Assembly (NCBI RefSeq): GCF_021474425.1
Contig: NZ_JAKEIP010000008.1
Location: 1-64,000 of the forward strand
Direction: 5' to 3'
Length of the DNA stretch: 64,000 nt
Origin: Streptomyces muensis
GTDB lineage: Bacteria; Actinomycetota; Actinomycetes; Streptomycetales; Streptomycetaceae
A program made the translations under genes and the position numbers. Of this stretch, positions 54,948-62,827 are shown in pieces; within the stretch, counting starts at the first letter, position 1, and every line of letters begins with the position of its first letter. The notes under the pieces are model-generated. The model ran no database searches, had not been told where the DNA came from, and worked only from the letters and a program-made list of their open reading frames with translations.

Positions 54948-56212
54948 CGCCGTCCCCTCCGTACGGTGCGCAGCGCGCCGGAGGCCACGGCGTACGCGGC
55001 GTCGCGTACGGCGAAGCCCTGGCTGACCAGGGCGCGTTGTATTCGGTGGCCTTCCGGGGGTGCGAGTGGCCGTCCGGTCCGGCGCGCCGACCTCGCGTCG
55101 TCGATCAGCCGCTCGGCCTGCTCCACGACGGGGGCCGGGGCGAACCTCCGGGCGTTCTCCATGGCCGTACGGCCCATCCGCCGGCGGCGTTCGTCGTCGC
55201 GGACGAGGTCGAGGAGCGCGGCGCCCAGCGCGTCCCGGTCCCCGACCGGTACCAGTCGGCCGTCGACGCCGTCCTCGATGATCTCGCCGGGGCCGTGGGG
55301 GCAGTCGGTGCTCACCACGGGCAGGCCACAGCGCATGGCCTCGACGATGGTCATGCCGAACGGCTCGAAGTTGGAGGTGCACGCGGCGATCGAGCCCTTG
55401 ACCCACTCGGCCTCCATGGGGGCCGCCGCGCCCATCAGCAGGGCGTTGTCGGACAGGCCCAGGCGTTGGATGAGCTCGCGCAGCCGGGTCTGTTCGTCCC
55501 CCTTGCCGTAGATGCGCAGTTGCCAGTCCGGGTGTTCCGCGGCGACCGGGGCGAAGGCCTCGATGAGCAGGTCGTAGCGCTTCACCGGGACCAGCCGGCC
55601 GGCCGCGACCACGATCTTCGCGGTGCCGTCCGCGGCGGGCAGCACCGGATCGGGCACGCTGTTCGGCAGGGCCTCCACCCGGACCCCGGGCAGCCGCATC
55701 TTGCGCCGGTAGGCGGCGGCGTCCGCCTCGGTGACCGTGGTGAGCACGTCGAGCCGGCGGTAGGCGCGGCGCAGCGTGGTGCGCAGGCGGGGCGGGTGGT
55801 TGTCGAGGGTGAGGTGCTCCTGTCCGACGCGGACGACGTGCTCGGGCGCCTGGAGCGCGAGGTGCACGTTGAGCCCGGGCCGGGTGCCTATGACGACGTC
55901 GGCGTCGGTCGCCGCCAGGAACTCGCCGATCCGCTGGTCGGTCAACTCGCTGTACTGCCGGTAGCGGTACTCGGCGGCGGGGAACACCCGCGCCGGTCTG
56001 AGGTGCAGGGGGTGTTCCTTCTCGTGCCGCAGGTCGACCAGCGGCTGCAAGGAAACTCTCGGGTCCAGCGCGAAGTTCGGGTGTTCGCGGTGCCGCAGCA
56101 CCGAGACGATCTCCACTTCGTGCCGCTCGGCCAGTGCCTGTGCCAGGTTGAAGGTGGTGGTGATCGTGCCTCCGATCCCGTAGGCGTTGTGCAGCAGGAA
56201 AGAGATCTTCAT
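54944..56212 (-). CDS. GT4-family glycosyltransferase
   Basis: Retaining GT-B glycosyltransferase of 422 residues. The N-terminus MKISFLLHNAYGIGGTITTT contains the glycine loop. The C-terminal donor domain has AAGRLVPVKRYDLLIEAFAP, IYGKGDEQTRL and the E-x7-E motif EPFGMTIVE (about 284-292). A C-terminal basic tail (RTVRRGRR) could help membrane association. This form resembles teichoic/teichuronic-type polymer glycosyltransferases, but the acceptor is unknown. Confidence 0.88.
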   Translation of the reverse strand: MKISFLLHNAYGIGGTITTTFNLAQALAERHEVEIVSVLRHREHPNFALDPRVSLQPLVDLRHEKEHPLHLRPARVFPAAEYRYRQYSELTDQRIGEFLAATDADVVIGTRPGLNVHLALQAPEHVVRVGQEHLTLDNHPPRLRTTLRRAYRRLDVLTTVTEADAAAYRRKMRLPGVRVEALPNSVPDPVLPAADGTAKIVVAAGRLVPVKRYDLLIEAFAPVAAEHPDWQLRIYGKGDEQTRLRELIQRLGLSDNALLMGAAAPMEAEWVKGSIAACTSNFEPFGMTIVEAMRCGLPVVSTDCPHGPGEIIEDGVDGRLVPVGDRDALGAALLDLVRDDERRRRMGRTAMENARRFAPAPVVEQAERLIDDARSARRTGRPLAPPEGHRIQRALVSQGFAVRDAAYAVASGALRTVRRGRR

Positions 56213-56239
56213 GGCGGACTAGACCGCGGCAAACCTCCT

Positions 56240-58414
56240 TTAGTTGCCTGTTGTTATATCTCTGTTGTCTTGCAGGTCAGGCCCGCTTGGCGAGCACGCG
56301 CGCAGCCGGACCAGCAGAACGGCGGGTGTCCGTGGCAGCGACACCCGCAGCCCGTCCCCGTCCCACACCGCCGAACCGGCCGCCGCGGCCGACGCCGGCG
56401 ACGGGTGCAGGATCTCCGCGTGGACGTCCCGGCCCGCCAAGTGACCTATGGGCAGCCGCAGTTCCGGTTCGCCGCCGCGCCGCCAGACGGTGAGGTACGA
56501 CGTACGGCCGTCGGACGACCGCATCCCCAGCGCCAGCCACTCGTCCGTCCAGCCGGGCAGCCCGAGCGGCCAGAACGGGACGGCATGCGCCAGGTCCGGG
56601 CGGATCGCCTTGTACGTGGTCACCGCGTCCCGCACGAGGTCGAGTTGACGCGGTGACATCCGGTCCAGATGGCCCGAGAGATGGATCCGCCCGAGCAAGG
56701 CACCGCCCAGGGTGAAGGCGATCAGGTCGTCGTCGAAGCCGGGCTGCGGGTAGGCCCAGACGGCGCCCTGTTCGGGCGGTACGGCGGTCGGCGCGGCGGC
56801 GGCGATGGGCGGGTAGCGCAGGGGGTCCTGTTGGTCGCTGGTGGACTGGAGCTGGGTGACGGCGAGGGTGGCCCCGTCCATCCGCATACCGCCCGAGGCG
56901 CAGTTCTCGACGACCAGGTGGGGGTGCCGGTCCAGCACCTCGGAGAGCCAGTCCAGGTAGGCGTGGGCGTGGCCGAGCAGGCCGGCTCCGGGTGCGAGGT
57001 CCCCGGGTGCGAGGGTGCCGGGGTCGACCACGATGTTGTAGTCCAGCTTGAGATAGCCCACGCCCCAGTCGCCGACGATGCGGTCCACCGCCTTGTCGAG
57101 GTGCGCCCGGGCGGCCGGGTGGCGCAGGTCGAGCTGGTGGCGGCCCTGTTCGGTGAGGCGTACGCCGTCGCGCTGGAAGAAGGCGTCCGGCGGGAGCGCC
57201 GCGGCGACCGGGCTGCGTACGCCGACGACCTCCGGTTCCAGCCACAGCCCGGGCACCATGCCGCGCTCCCGGATCCGGTCCAGGACCGCCCGGATGCCGC
57301 CGTCGGGGAAGCGCCGCGCCGAGGGCAGCCACGCGCCGACGGTGTCCCACCAGTCGCCGTCGGCCGAGTCGTCGTACCAGCCGGCGTCCACGCAGAAGTA
57401 CTCCGCGCCCGTCCGGGCCGCCGCGTCGATCAGCGGGAACAGCTTCTCGGTGGTCGGGTCGCCCATGAGCGTGTTCATGTAGTCGTTGAAGACGACCGGG
57501 AGCGCGGTGTGGTCCGGGTGCGGGCGGCGAACGGCGCGGCGGTACACGGTCAGAGCGCCCATGGCCTCGTCGAACCCGGTGCCGAGGGCCAGGACTCCCG
57601 GCACGGTGGTGAACTCCTCGCCCGGCGCGAGCCGGACCCGCCACTGGTGCTCCGCGTCCGTGGGGCCGTTCAGCGCCACGTACGTGCCGTGCCCGCGCTC
57701 GCCCAGGTCCCAGCGCCAGCCGGCCGGGGACTCGATCTGCCACAGCCAGGTCCGGCCGCTCCCCCGCTCCGTCAGCGCCCCCATCGCCAGATGACCGTCG
57801 GTGGGCCAGCTGCCGCGTCCGGCGAGGACGAGGGCGGCCCGGCTGTCGTGCTGATGGGCGCCGACGTTGATGTCGGCGACGGTGGCGCGCAGCGGTTCGG
57901 TGGACCAACGGCACTCCGCGAGCCAGTCGTTGCGGGCCCGGCGCACGTCGAGGGCGTCCGGTGCGGGCAGGCCGCCGAGGAGCAGGCTGCTGACCGACTG
58001 GACGACGAGCGGCTCCGGGCCGTCGTTGCGGAGCCGGACGCGGGAGCGCAGGACCGGCAGTCCGGTGGGGGACGTCAGCTCGACGAAAGCCGTCAACCCG
58101 GTCGCCGGGTCGTGGAGTTCGAGGGTCAGCCACTCCTGGTCGCCGCGCCGCCCACTGTGCCGGCCCCGGTACTTCAGGCGCGCGCCGAGGGCCGTGCCGG
58201 TGAAGCGCGGGCCGGACCAGGCGCTGCCGTGCCCGAAGGCCGTGAGCTCGACGAGGGGGAGGGCGGCCTCCGGACGGACGGGCTCGCCGTCACCGAGCCG
58301 GACCAGTCGCAGGGTCCCGTCGGACGCCGTGGCGAACCCGGCCTCCAGGGCGACATGACCCCAAGTGAAGGTGTCCTGCGTGCCGTTGAGTTCCGCGTCG
58401 CCCGTACCGGTCAA
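56240..58414 (-). CDS. GH36-family alpha-galactosidase
   Basis: 724-residue intracellular enzyme with no signal peptide. The N-terminal beta-supersandwich covers about 1-300. The TIM barrel has FNDYMNTLMGDPTTEKLFPL, the EYFCVDAGWY strand, the nucleophile Asp in YLKLDYN (about 458) and the acid/base Asp in QSTSDQQD (about 525), followed by a C-terminal beta domain. It hydrolyses alpha-1,6-galactosides such as melibiose after uptake. The TTG start at 58414 follows GAGGGGGAGC. It is divergent from a LacI regulator and near a sugar ABC transporter, which probably import the substrate. Confidence 0.92.
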   Translation of the reverse strand: MTGTGDAELNGTQDTFTWGHVALEAGFATASDGTLRLVRLGDGEPVRPEAALPLVELTAFGHGSAWSGPRFTGTALGARLKYRGRHSGRRGDQEWLTLELHDPATGLTAFVELTSPTGLPVLRSRVRLRNDGPEPLVVQSVSSLLLGGLPAPDALDVRRARNDWLAECRWSTEPLRATVADINVGAHQHDSRAALVLAGRGSWPTDGHLAMGALTERGSGRTWLWQIESPAGWRWDLGERGHGTYVALNGPTDAEHQWRVRLAPGEEFTTVPGVLALGTGFDEAMGALTVYRRAVRRPHPDHTALPVVFNDYMNTLMGDPTTEKLFPLIDAAARTGAEYFCVDAGWYDDSADGDWWDTVGAWLPSARRFPDGGIRAVLDRIRERGMVPGLWLEPEVVGVRSPVAAALPPDAFFQRDGVRLTEQGRHQLDLRHPAARAHLDKAVDRIVGDWGVGYLKLDYNIVVDPGTLAPGDLAPGAGLLGHAHAYLDWLSEVLDRHPHLVVENCASGGMRMDGATLAVTQLQSTSDQQDPLRYPPIAAAAPTAVPPEQGAVWAYPQPGFDDDLIAFTLGGALLGRIHLSGHLDRMSPRQLDLVRDAVTTYKAIRPDLAHAVPFWPLGLPGWTDEWLALGMRSSDGRTSYLTVWRRGGEPELRLPIGHLAGRDVHAEILHPSPASAAAAGSAVWDGDGLRVSLPRTPAVLLVRLRACSPSGPDLQDNRDITTGN

Positions 58415-58449
58415 GGTGCTCCCCCTCGTGAATCCCTCGTTACGGTCTC

Positions 58450-58478
58450 TTGACGGTCCCCATGTGACCGGTCACAAT
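58450..58478 (+). promoter_or_regulatory. Candidate promoter of the LacI gene
   Basis: TTGACG (58450-58455), a 17-bp spacer and CACAAT (58473-58478), with the ATG at 58485. This would give a leaderless transcript. Operator O1 (58463-58476) covers the spacer and part of the -10, a classic repression geometry. Confidence 0.45.
58463..58476. promoter_or_regulatory. LacI operator O1
   Basis: Perfect 14-bp palindrome TGTGACCGGTCACA between the divergent alpha-galactosidase and lacI genes. An identical copy lies 27 bp downstream. Confidence 0.8.
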
Positions 58479-58484
58479 CCTGGC

Positions 58485-59522
58485 ATGAATGTGACCGGTC
58501 ACACAAGGCGCCCTGCGAGTATCAGGGACGTCGCGACCGCCGCCGGCGTCTCGTACCAGACCGTCTCCCGGGTGATCAACGGCCATCCCAGCGTCAGGCC
58601 GACCACCCGGGAGCGCGTCCTCGCCGCCATCGACGAGCTGGGCTTCCGGCGCAGCGCCACCGCGCTCGCCCTGGCCAGCGGACGCAGCAGGGCCGTGACC
58701 GTGCTCACCGCGAACACCACGCACTACGGCTACGCCTCGATCCTCCAGGGCATCGAGGAGGCCGCCCGAGCCGAGTCCTACGCGGTCGGGATCGGCGTGC
58801 TGGAGTCGGCGGACGAGGCGGCCGTCGCGGCCGAGGTGCGGCGGGCGGCGGGCGCGGGCGGCGGGCTGATCGTGATCGCGTACGACCCTGCCGGAGTGAA
58901 GGCGCTCGGTGCCGTCCCCGCCGAACTCCCGGTCGTCGGCGTCGTCGAGACCCCGGCGAGCACGCCCGACCCGGGCCGGCCCTGGGTGTGGACCGACGAC
59001 CGCGAGGCCGCCTACCAGGCGACCCGCCATCTGCTCTCGCTGGGGCACGAGACCGTGCACTACGTCGCCATCCCGTCCAGCACCCGGCGCACCAGCGCCC
59101 GTACCAGCGGCTGGCGGCAGGCGCTGCGCGAGGCCGGTGCGCCCGAACCCCGGCCGGTGCAGGGCAGTTGGGGTCCGGCGGAGGGTCACGCGGCGGGCCA
59201 CGAGCTCGCTCGGGACCCCGCGGTCTCGGCGATCCTGTGCGGCAACGACGACCTGGCGCTCGGGGTACTGCGGGCCCTGCACGAGGCGGGGCGCTCCGTG
59301 CCCGGCGAGGTGAGCGTGGCCGGGTTCGACGACGCCCCGCACTCGGCGTATCTGACGCCGTCCCTGACGACCGTACGGCTGGATTTCACCGGGCTCGGGC
59401 GGGCCGCGTTCGCCCTGTTGCACGGGGTGCTGGAGGAGGCCGCGCGGATCGCCCCGCATCCGGTGTCGGTGCCGGAGCTGGTGGTGCGGGAGAGCTCGGG
59501 GCCGCCCCCGGCCACCACCTGA
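58485..59522 (+). CDS. LacI-family transcriptional regulator
   Basis: 345-residue repressor. The DNA-binding head is ASIRDVATAAGVSYQTVSRV with the hinge INGHPSVRPTTRERV. The periplasmic-binding-like core is about 70-340, with AILCGNDDLALGVLRALHEA and VAGFDDAPHSAYLTPSLTTV near the effector site. The effector is probably a galactoside. Start ATG 58485 or GTG 58491; both overlap operator O2. It should control itself, the divergent alpha-galactosidase and probably the downstream transporter. Confidence 0.9.
   Translation: MNVTGHTRRPASIRDVATAAGVSYQTVSRVINGHPSVRPTTRERVLAAIDELGFRRSATALALASGRSRAVTVLTANTTHYGYASILQGIEEAARAESYAVGIGVLESADEAAVAAEVRRAAGAGGGLIVIAYDPAGVKALGAVPAELPVVGVVETPASTPDPGRPWVWTDDREAAYQATRHLLSLGHETVHYVAIPSSTRRTSARTSGWRQALREAGAPEPRPVQGSWGPAEGHAAGHELARDPAVSAILCGNDDLALGVLRALHEAGRSVPGEVSVAGFDDAPHSAYLTPSLTTVRLDFTGLGRAAFALLHGVLEEAARIAPHPVSVPELVVRESSGPPPATT
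58490..58503. promoter_or_regulatory. LacI operator O2, inside the repressor's coding start
   Basis: Second perfect TGTGACCGGTCACA, 27 bp (about 2.6 helical turns) from O1. It overlaps the first codons of the repressor, encoding Val-Thr-Gly-His. Confidence 0.78.
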
Positions 59523-59538
59523 ACGCGCCGCACGGTCC

Positions 59539-59583
59539 CTCGACTCGCCGCAGAACCTCTCGACACACCACAGCCCCCTCGAC
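59539..59583 (+). repeat. Imperfect ~20-bp repeats before the sugar-binding gene
   Basis: CTCGAC recurs at 59539, 59559 and 59578, each followed by a related C/A-rich stretch, giving three degenerate units of 19-20 bp in the 204-bp gap after lacI. They contain no palindrome like O1/O2, so a role is unknown. Confidence 0.4.
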
Positions 59584-59726
59584 ACATCGCACGCCCCCGC
59601 CGCACCACACCATCCCTGACCGCGTCGCACAGTCCGCCATGGCGCCGGACGGTCCCCGAACGCATCGCACGAGCACCGCTGTTCTGATTCCTGCTTCCTG
59701 AACCACCCGTTCGCGAAAGGCAAGTG

Positions 59727-61058
59727 ATGAAGACAAGAGCTCTCCCCGCCCTGGCGCTGATATGTGCCCTCGGCCTCGCCGCCACCGCGTGCAGCGATCC
59801 CACGGCCGGCGCTTCCGGTGACTCGGGCACGGACGGGAAGCGGACGGCCGTCGACCCGACGGCCCGTCTGGACGGCGTGAAGCTGACGATGTGGACCGCG
59901 CAGAACACGGTCGACGCGCCCAAGCAGGTCATCGACGCCTTCGAGAAGGCGACCGGCGCGCAGGTGGAGACCCAGGCGATCCCGGACCTGTACGAGCAGA
60001 ACGTGCCGACCAAGCTGGCCTCCGGCGACCGCCCGGACCTGATGTTCTGGCAGCCGTCCATCTCCACGCTGCCGTTCGTCCAGCCGCAGCAGAACCTCCT
60101 CACCCTGGACGGCGAGCCGTGGGAGGCCAGGCTCGGCGACACCGAGAAGTCGCTCGGCGTGATCGACGGCAAGCGGTACGCGGCGATCGTCACCAGCCCC
60201 GCCATGCTCGGCGTCTACTACAACAAGGACGTCTTCAAGCAGGCCGGGCTCGGCGAGAAGGACTTCCCGAAGTCGTACGACGAGCTGCTCGCCCTCGGCC
60301 ACAAGGTCGTCGACAAGACGGACGCGGCCGCCTTCTACGAGGCCGGCGGCGACAAGTGGCCGCTGCAGTGGCAGATGCAGGTCCAGCTCACCGACCTCGA
60401 CAAGCAGTGGTGGGCGGACCTGAACGAGAACAAGAAGAAGTGGACCGACCCGGTCGTCGTCGGCGCGATCAAGAAGTACAAGGAGAAGCTGCTCGACGCC
60501 GGGCTCGCCCAGAAGAACTACCGGACCGGCACCTTCACCGGACAGGCCGACGCGCTGTGGAAGGGCGAGGCCGGCATGGTCCTCAATGTCACGTCCTTCC
60601 AGAGCCAGTTGCAGGCCAAGTACTCCACGGCGGAGATCGACAGGAAGATCGGCTGGTTCCCGATCGCCAACTCCGCCGCCACCGGCATGTACTCGCCCGA
60701 CCAGACCAACGGTGTGGTCGCCTTCAGGACCGGCGACGACAAGCGGCAGAACGCGGCCCGGCAGTTCCTCGCCTTCTGGCTCGGCCCGGACTACGCCGAC
60801 TACATCAAGGCGATGAAGATCCCGTCCGTACAGCCGTCCGTGCCCACCCCCGAGGGTCTGCCGCAGACCTCCAAGGCCCAGGTCGCGGCCCTGCCCACCG
60901 CCATCGGCGTCTTCCAGGCCAAGGCGATCGTCGCCCCGGACACCCACCTGTACCTCGCCGACATGATCTTCGACAAGAAGAACCCGACGCAGGTCGCCCA
61001 GGCCATCCAGGACCAGTTCGCGCAGGTGGCCAAGGCCCAGGGCGCGCCCGGGTTCTAG
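59727..61058 (+). CDS. Sugar ABC transporter solute-binding lipoprotein
   Basis: 443 residues of the CUT1 family. The signal peptide ends at lipobox ATAC with Cys22. The mature part has KLTMWTAQNTVDAPKQVIDA, GDRPDLMFWQPS and TSPAMLGVYYNKDVFKQAGL, the usual ligand-cleft and hinge features. It binds an oligosaccharide outside the membrane. GTG 59724 or ATG 59727; GAAAGG precedes. The ATPase subunit is not in the operon, as is common in Streptomyces, where the shared MsiK supplies it. Confidence 0.92.
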   Translation: MKTRALPALALICALGLAATACSDPTAGASGDSGTDGKRTAVDPTARLDGVKLTMWTAQNTVDAPKQVIDAFEKATGAQVETQAIPDLYEQNVPTKLASGDRPDLMFWQPSISTLPFVQPQQNLLTLDGEPWEARLGDTEKSLGVIDGKRYAAIVTSPAMLGVYYNKDVFKQAGLGEKDFPKSYDELLALGHKVVDKTDAAAFYEAGGDKWPLQWQMQVQLTDLDKQWWADLNENKKKWTDPVVVGAIKKYKEKLLDAGLAQKNYRTGTFTGQADALWKGEAGMVLNVTSFQSQLQAKYSTAEIDRKIGWFPIANSAATGMYSPDQTNGVVAFRTGDDKRQNAARQFLAFWLGPDYADYIKAMKIPSVQPSVPTPEGLPQTSKAQVAALPTAIGVFQAKAIVAPDTHLYLADMIFDKKNPTQVAQAIQDQFAQVAKAQGAPGF

Positions 61059-61060
61059 CC

Positions 61061-61984
61061 ATGGCCGACACCGTCGTACGTACGCGGAAGCAGCCGTCCG
61101 CGCAAGGCGAGTCCAGGGGCGTGGGACGGCTGCCGCGCGCCGCCGTGCACCACCCCTGGTGGTTCGCGCTTCCAGCGATCGTCGTCTTCGCGGGCTTCTT
61201 CCTGGTGCCCAACCTGCTCAACTTCTACTACCCGTTCACCGACTGGTCCTCGTACCACGCGGACATCGCCTTCACCGGCCTCGACAACTTCAGAACCATC
61301 GCCGAGGACGGCTCGCTGCTCCGCGCGATCCGGACGACCCTGCTGTACGCCCTGCTGGCGGCGCTGTTCCAGAACGGCTTCGGGCTGGGGCTCGCGCTGC
61401 TGCTGGAGGCCGACAGCCGCTTCAACCGGTTCTTCCGCGCGGTGTTCTTCCTGCCGGTCCTGATCTCGGCGCTCGCCACCGGTTACGTCTTCCAGGCGCT
61501 GCTCGACCAGGACGGAGCCGTCAACTCCGTGCTGGGGACGGACGTTCCGTGGCTGGGCTCGACGACCTGGACCCTCGTCGTCGTCACCCTCATCCACGGC
61601 TGGAAGTGGATGGGCCTGTCCATGCTGATCTATCTGGCCGGGCTCAAGGGCATCCCCGGCGACATGCTGGAAGCTGCGCGGATGGACGGCGCCGGGCCGT
61701 GGCGGACCTTCTGGTCGGTGCGCTGGCCGATGCTCGCGCCGGCCGTCACCTTCAACGTCACCACCGCGCTGATCGGCTCGATGAACACCTTCGACATCGT
61801 GCAGGCCACGACCGGCGGCGGTCCGGCGGCCTCGACCGAGGTCTTCAACATCTACATGTTCCGGATCTTCGGTCAGGGCCTGTACGCCCAGGCCTCCGCG
61901 ATGAGCCTGGTGCTCTTCCTGGTCGTGGTCGCGGTGGCGATTCCCCTGGTCGTCGGGTTGCGACGAAGGGAGCAGCTGCTGTGA
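61061..61984 (+). CDS. Sugar ABC transporter permease (MalF-like)
   Basis: 307 residues with six helices (ALPAIVVFAGFFLVPNLLNF and others) and the EAA motif EAARMDGAGPWRTFWSVRWP. It starts at ATG 61061, 2 bp after the binding-protein stop, and its stop overlaps the next permease's GTG. It forms the channel with that partner. Confidence 0.92.
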   Translation: MADTVVRTRKQPSAQGESRGVGRLPRAAVHHPWWFALPAIVVFAGFFLVPNLLNFYYPFTDWSSYHADIAFTGLDNFRTIAEDGSLLRAIRTTLLYALLAALFQNGFGLGLALLLEADSRFNRFFRAVFFLPVLISALATGYVFQALLDQDGAVNSVLGTDVPWLGSTTWTLVVVTLIHGWKWMGLSMLIYLAGLKGIPGDMLEAARMDGAGPWRTFWSVRWPMLAPAVTFNVTTALIGSMNTFDIVQATTGGGPAASTEVFNIYMFRIFGQGLYAQASAMSLVLFLVVVAVAIPLVVGLRRREQLL

Positions 61985-62811
61985 ACCCGTCCGTCGCCTG
62001 GCGGTACGGCCGCCCAGCCCTGGTCCTGCTGCTCGCCGGCCTGGCCGTCGGCGTACCGCTGTGGCTGGTCGTCGTCACCTCCGCGAAGCCGCAGGCGGAG
62101 GCCATCAAGCCCAACCTGGACCTGCCGCGGCACTGGCAGCCCGCCGACAACTACGCCGACGCCGTGAGCCAGGGCGAGATGCTGCGCGGCTTCTTCAACT
62201 CCCTGCTGGTGGTGCTGCCTTCGGTCGTCCTCGTCCTGCTCCTCGGGGCGGGCGCCGCCTGGGTCTTCGCGCGCCGCAAGTCCAGGCTGGTGTCGGCGGC
62301 GTACGCGCTGTGCATCAGCGGACTGCTGCTGCCTCCCGCGGTCATCACCATCGTGATGGAACTGCGCCAGCTGGGCCTGTCGAACACCCGGCCCGGCATG
62401 ATCGCCGTCTACACCGGCATGTACCTGTCGACGTCGATCTTCTTCATGACCGGCTTCATCCGTGCCATCCCGCTGGAGCTGGAGGAGGCGGCCCGGATGG
62501 ACGGGGCGACACCGTCGCGGATCTTCTGGCGAATCGTCCTGCCGCTGCTGCGCCCGGTGATCGCCACCGCGACGATCATGGTGATGCTCTACGCGTGGAG
62601 CGACGTCTTCTACGCCTTCTTCGTCCTCGGCGGCGGCGAGCGGGCCACCCTCCCGCTGAACCTCTACCAGGTCGCCAGCGCCCAGCTCTACCTCAACAAC
62701 TGGCATCTCGTCTTCGCGTACGTCGTGGTGATGAGCCTGCCCATGGTCGCCGTGTTCCTCGTCGGCCAGCGAAAGATCGTGTCCGGAATCACCAGTGGAG
62801 CCGTCAAGTGA
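61981..62811 (+). CDS. Sugar ABC transporter permease (MalG-like)
   Basis: 276 residues with six helices and the EAA loop EEAARMDGATPSRIFWRIVL. The start GTG 61981 overlaps the previous stop (GTGA). MalG-type proteins pair with the MalF-like subunit. Confidence 0.92.
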   Translation: MNPSVAWRYGRPALVLLLAGLAVGVPLWLVVVTSAKPQAEAIKPNLDLPRHWQPADNYADAVSQGEMLRGFFNSLLVVLPSVVLVLLLGAGAAWVFARRKSRLVSAAYALCISGLLLPPAVITIVMELRQLGLSNTRPGMIAVYTGMYLSTSIFFMTGFIRAIPLELEEAARMDGATPSRIFWRIVLPLLRPVIATATIMVMLYAWSDVFYAFFVLGGGERATLPLNLYQVASAQLYLNNWHLVFAYVVVMSLPMVAVFLVGQRKIVSGITSGAVK

Positions 62812-62827
62812 CCGGAGGTCCAGCAGA

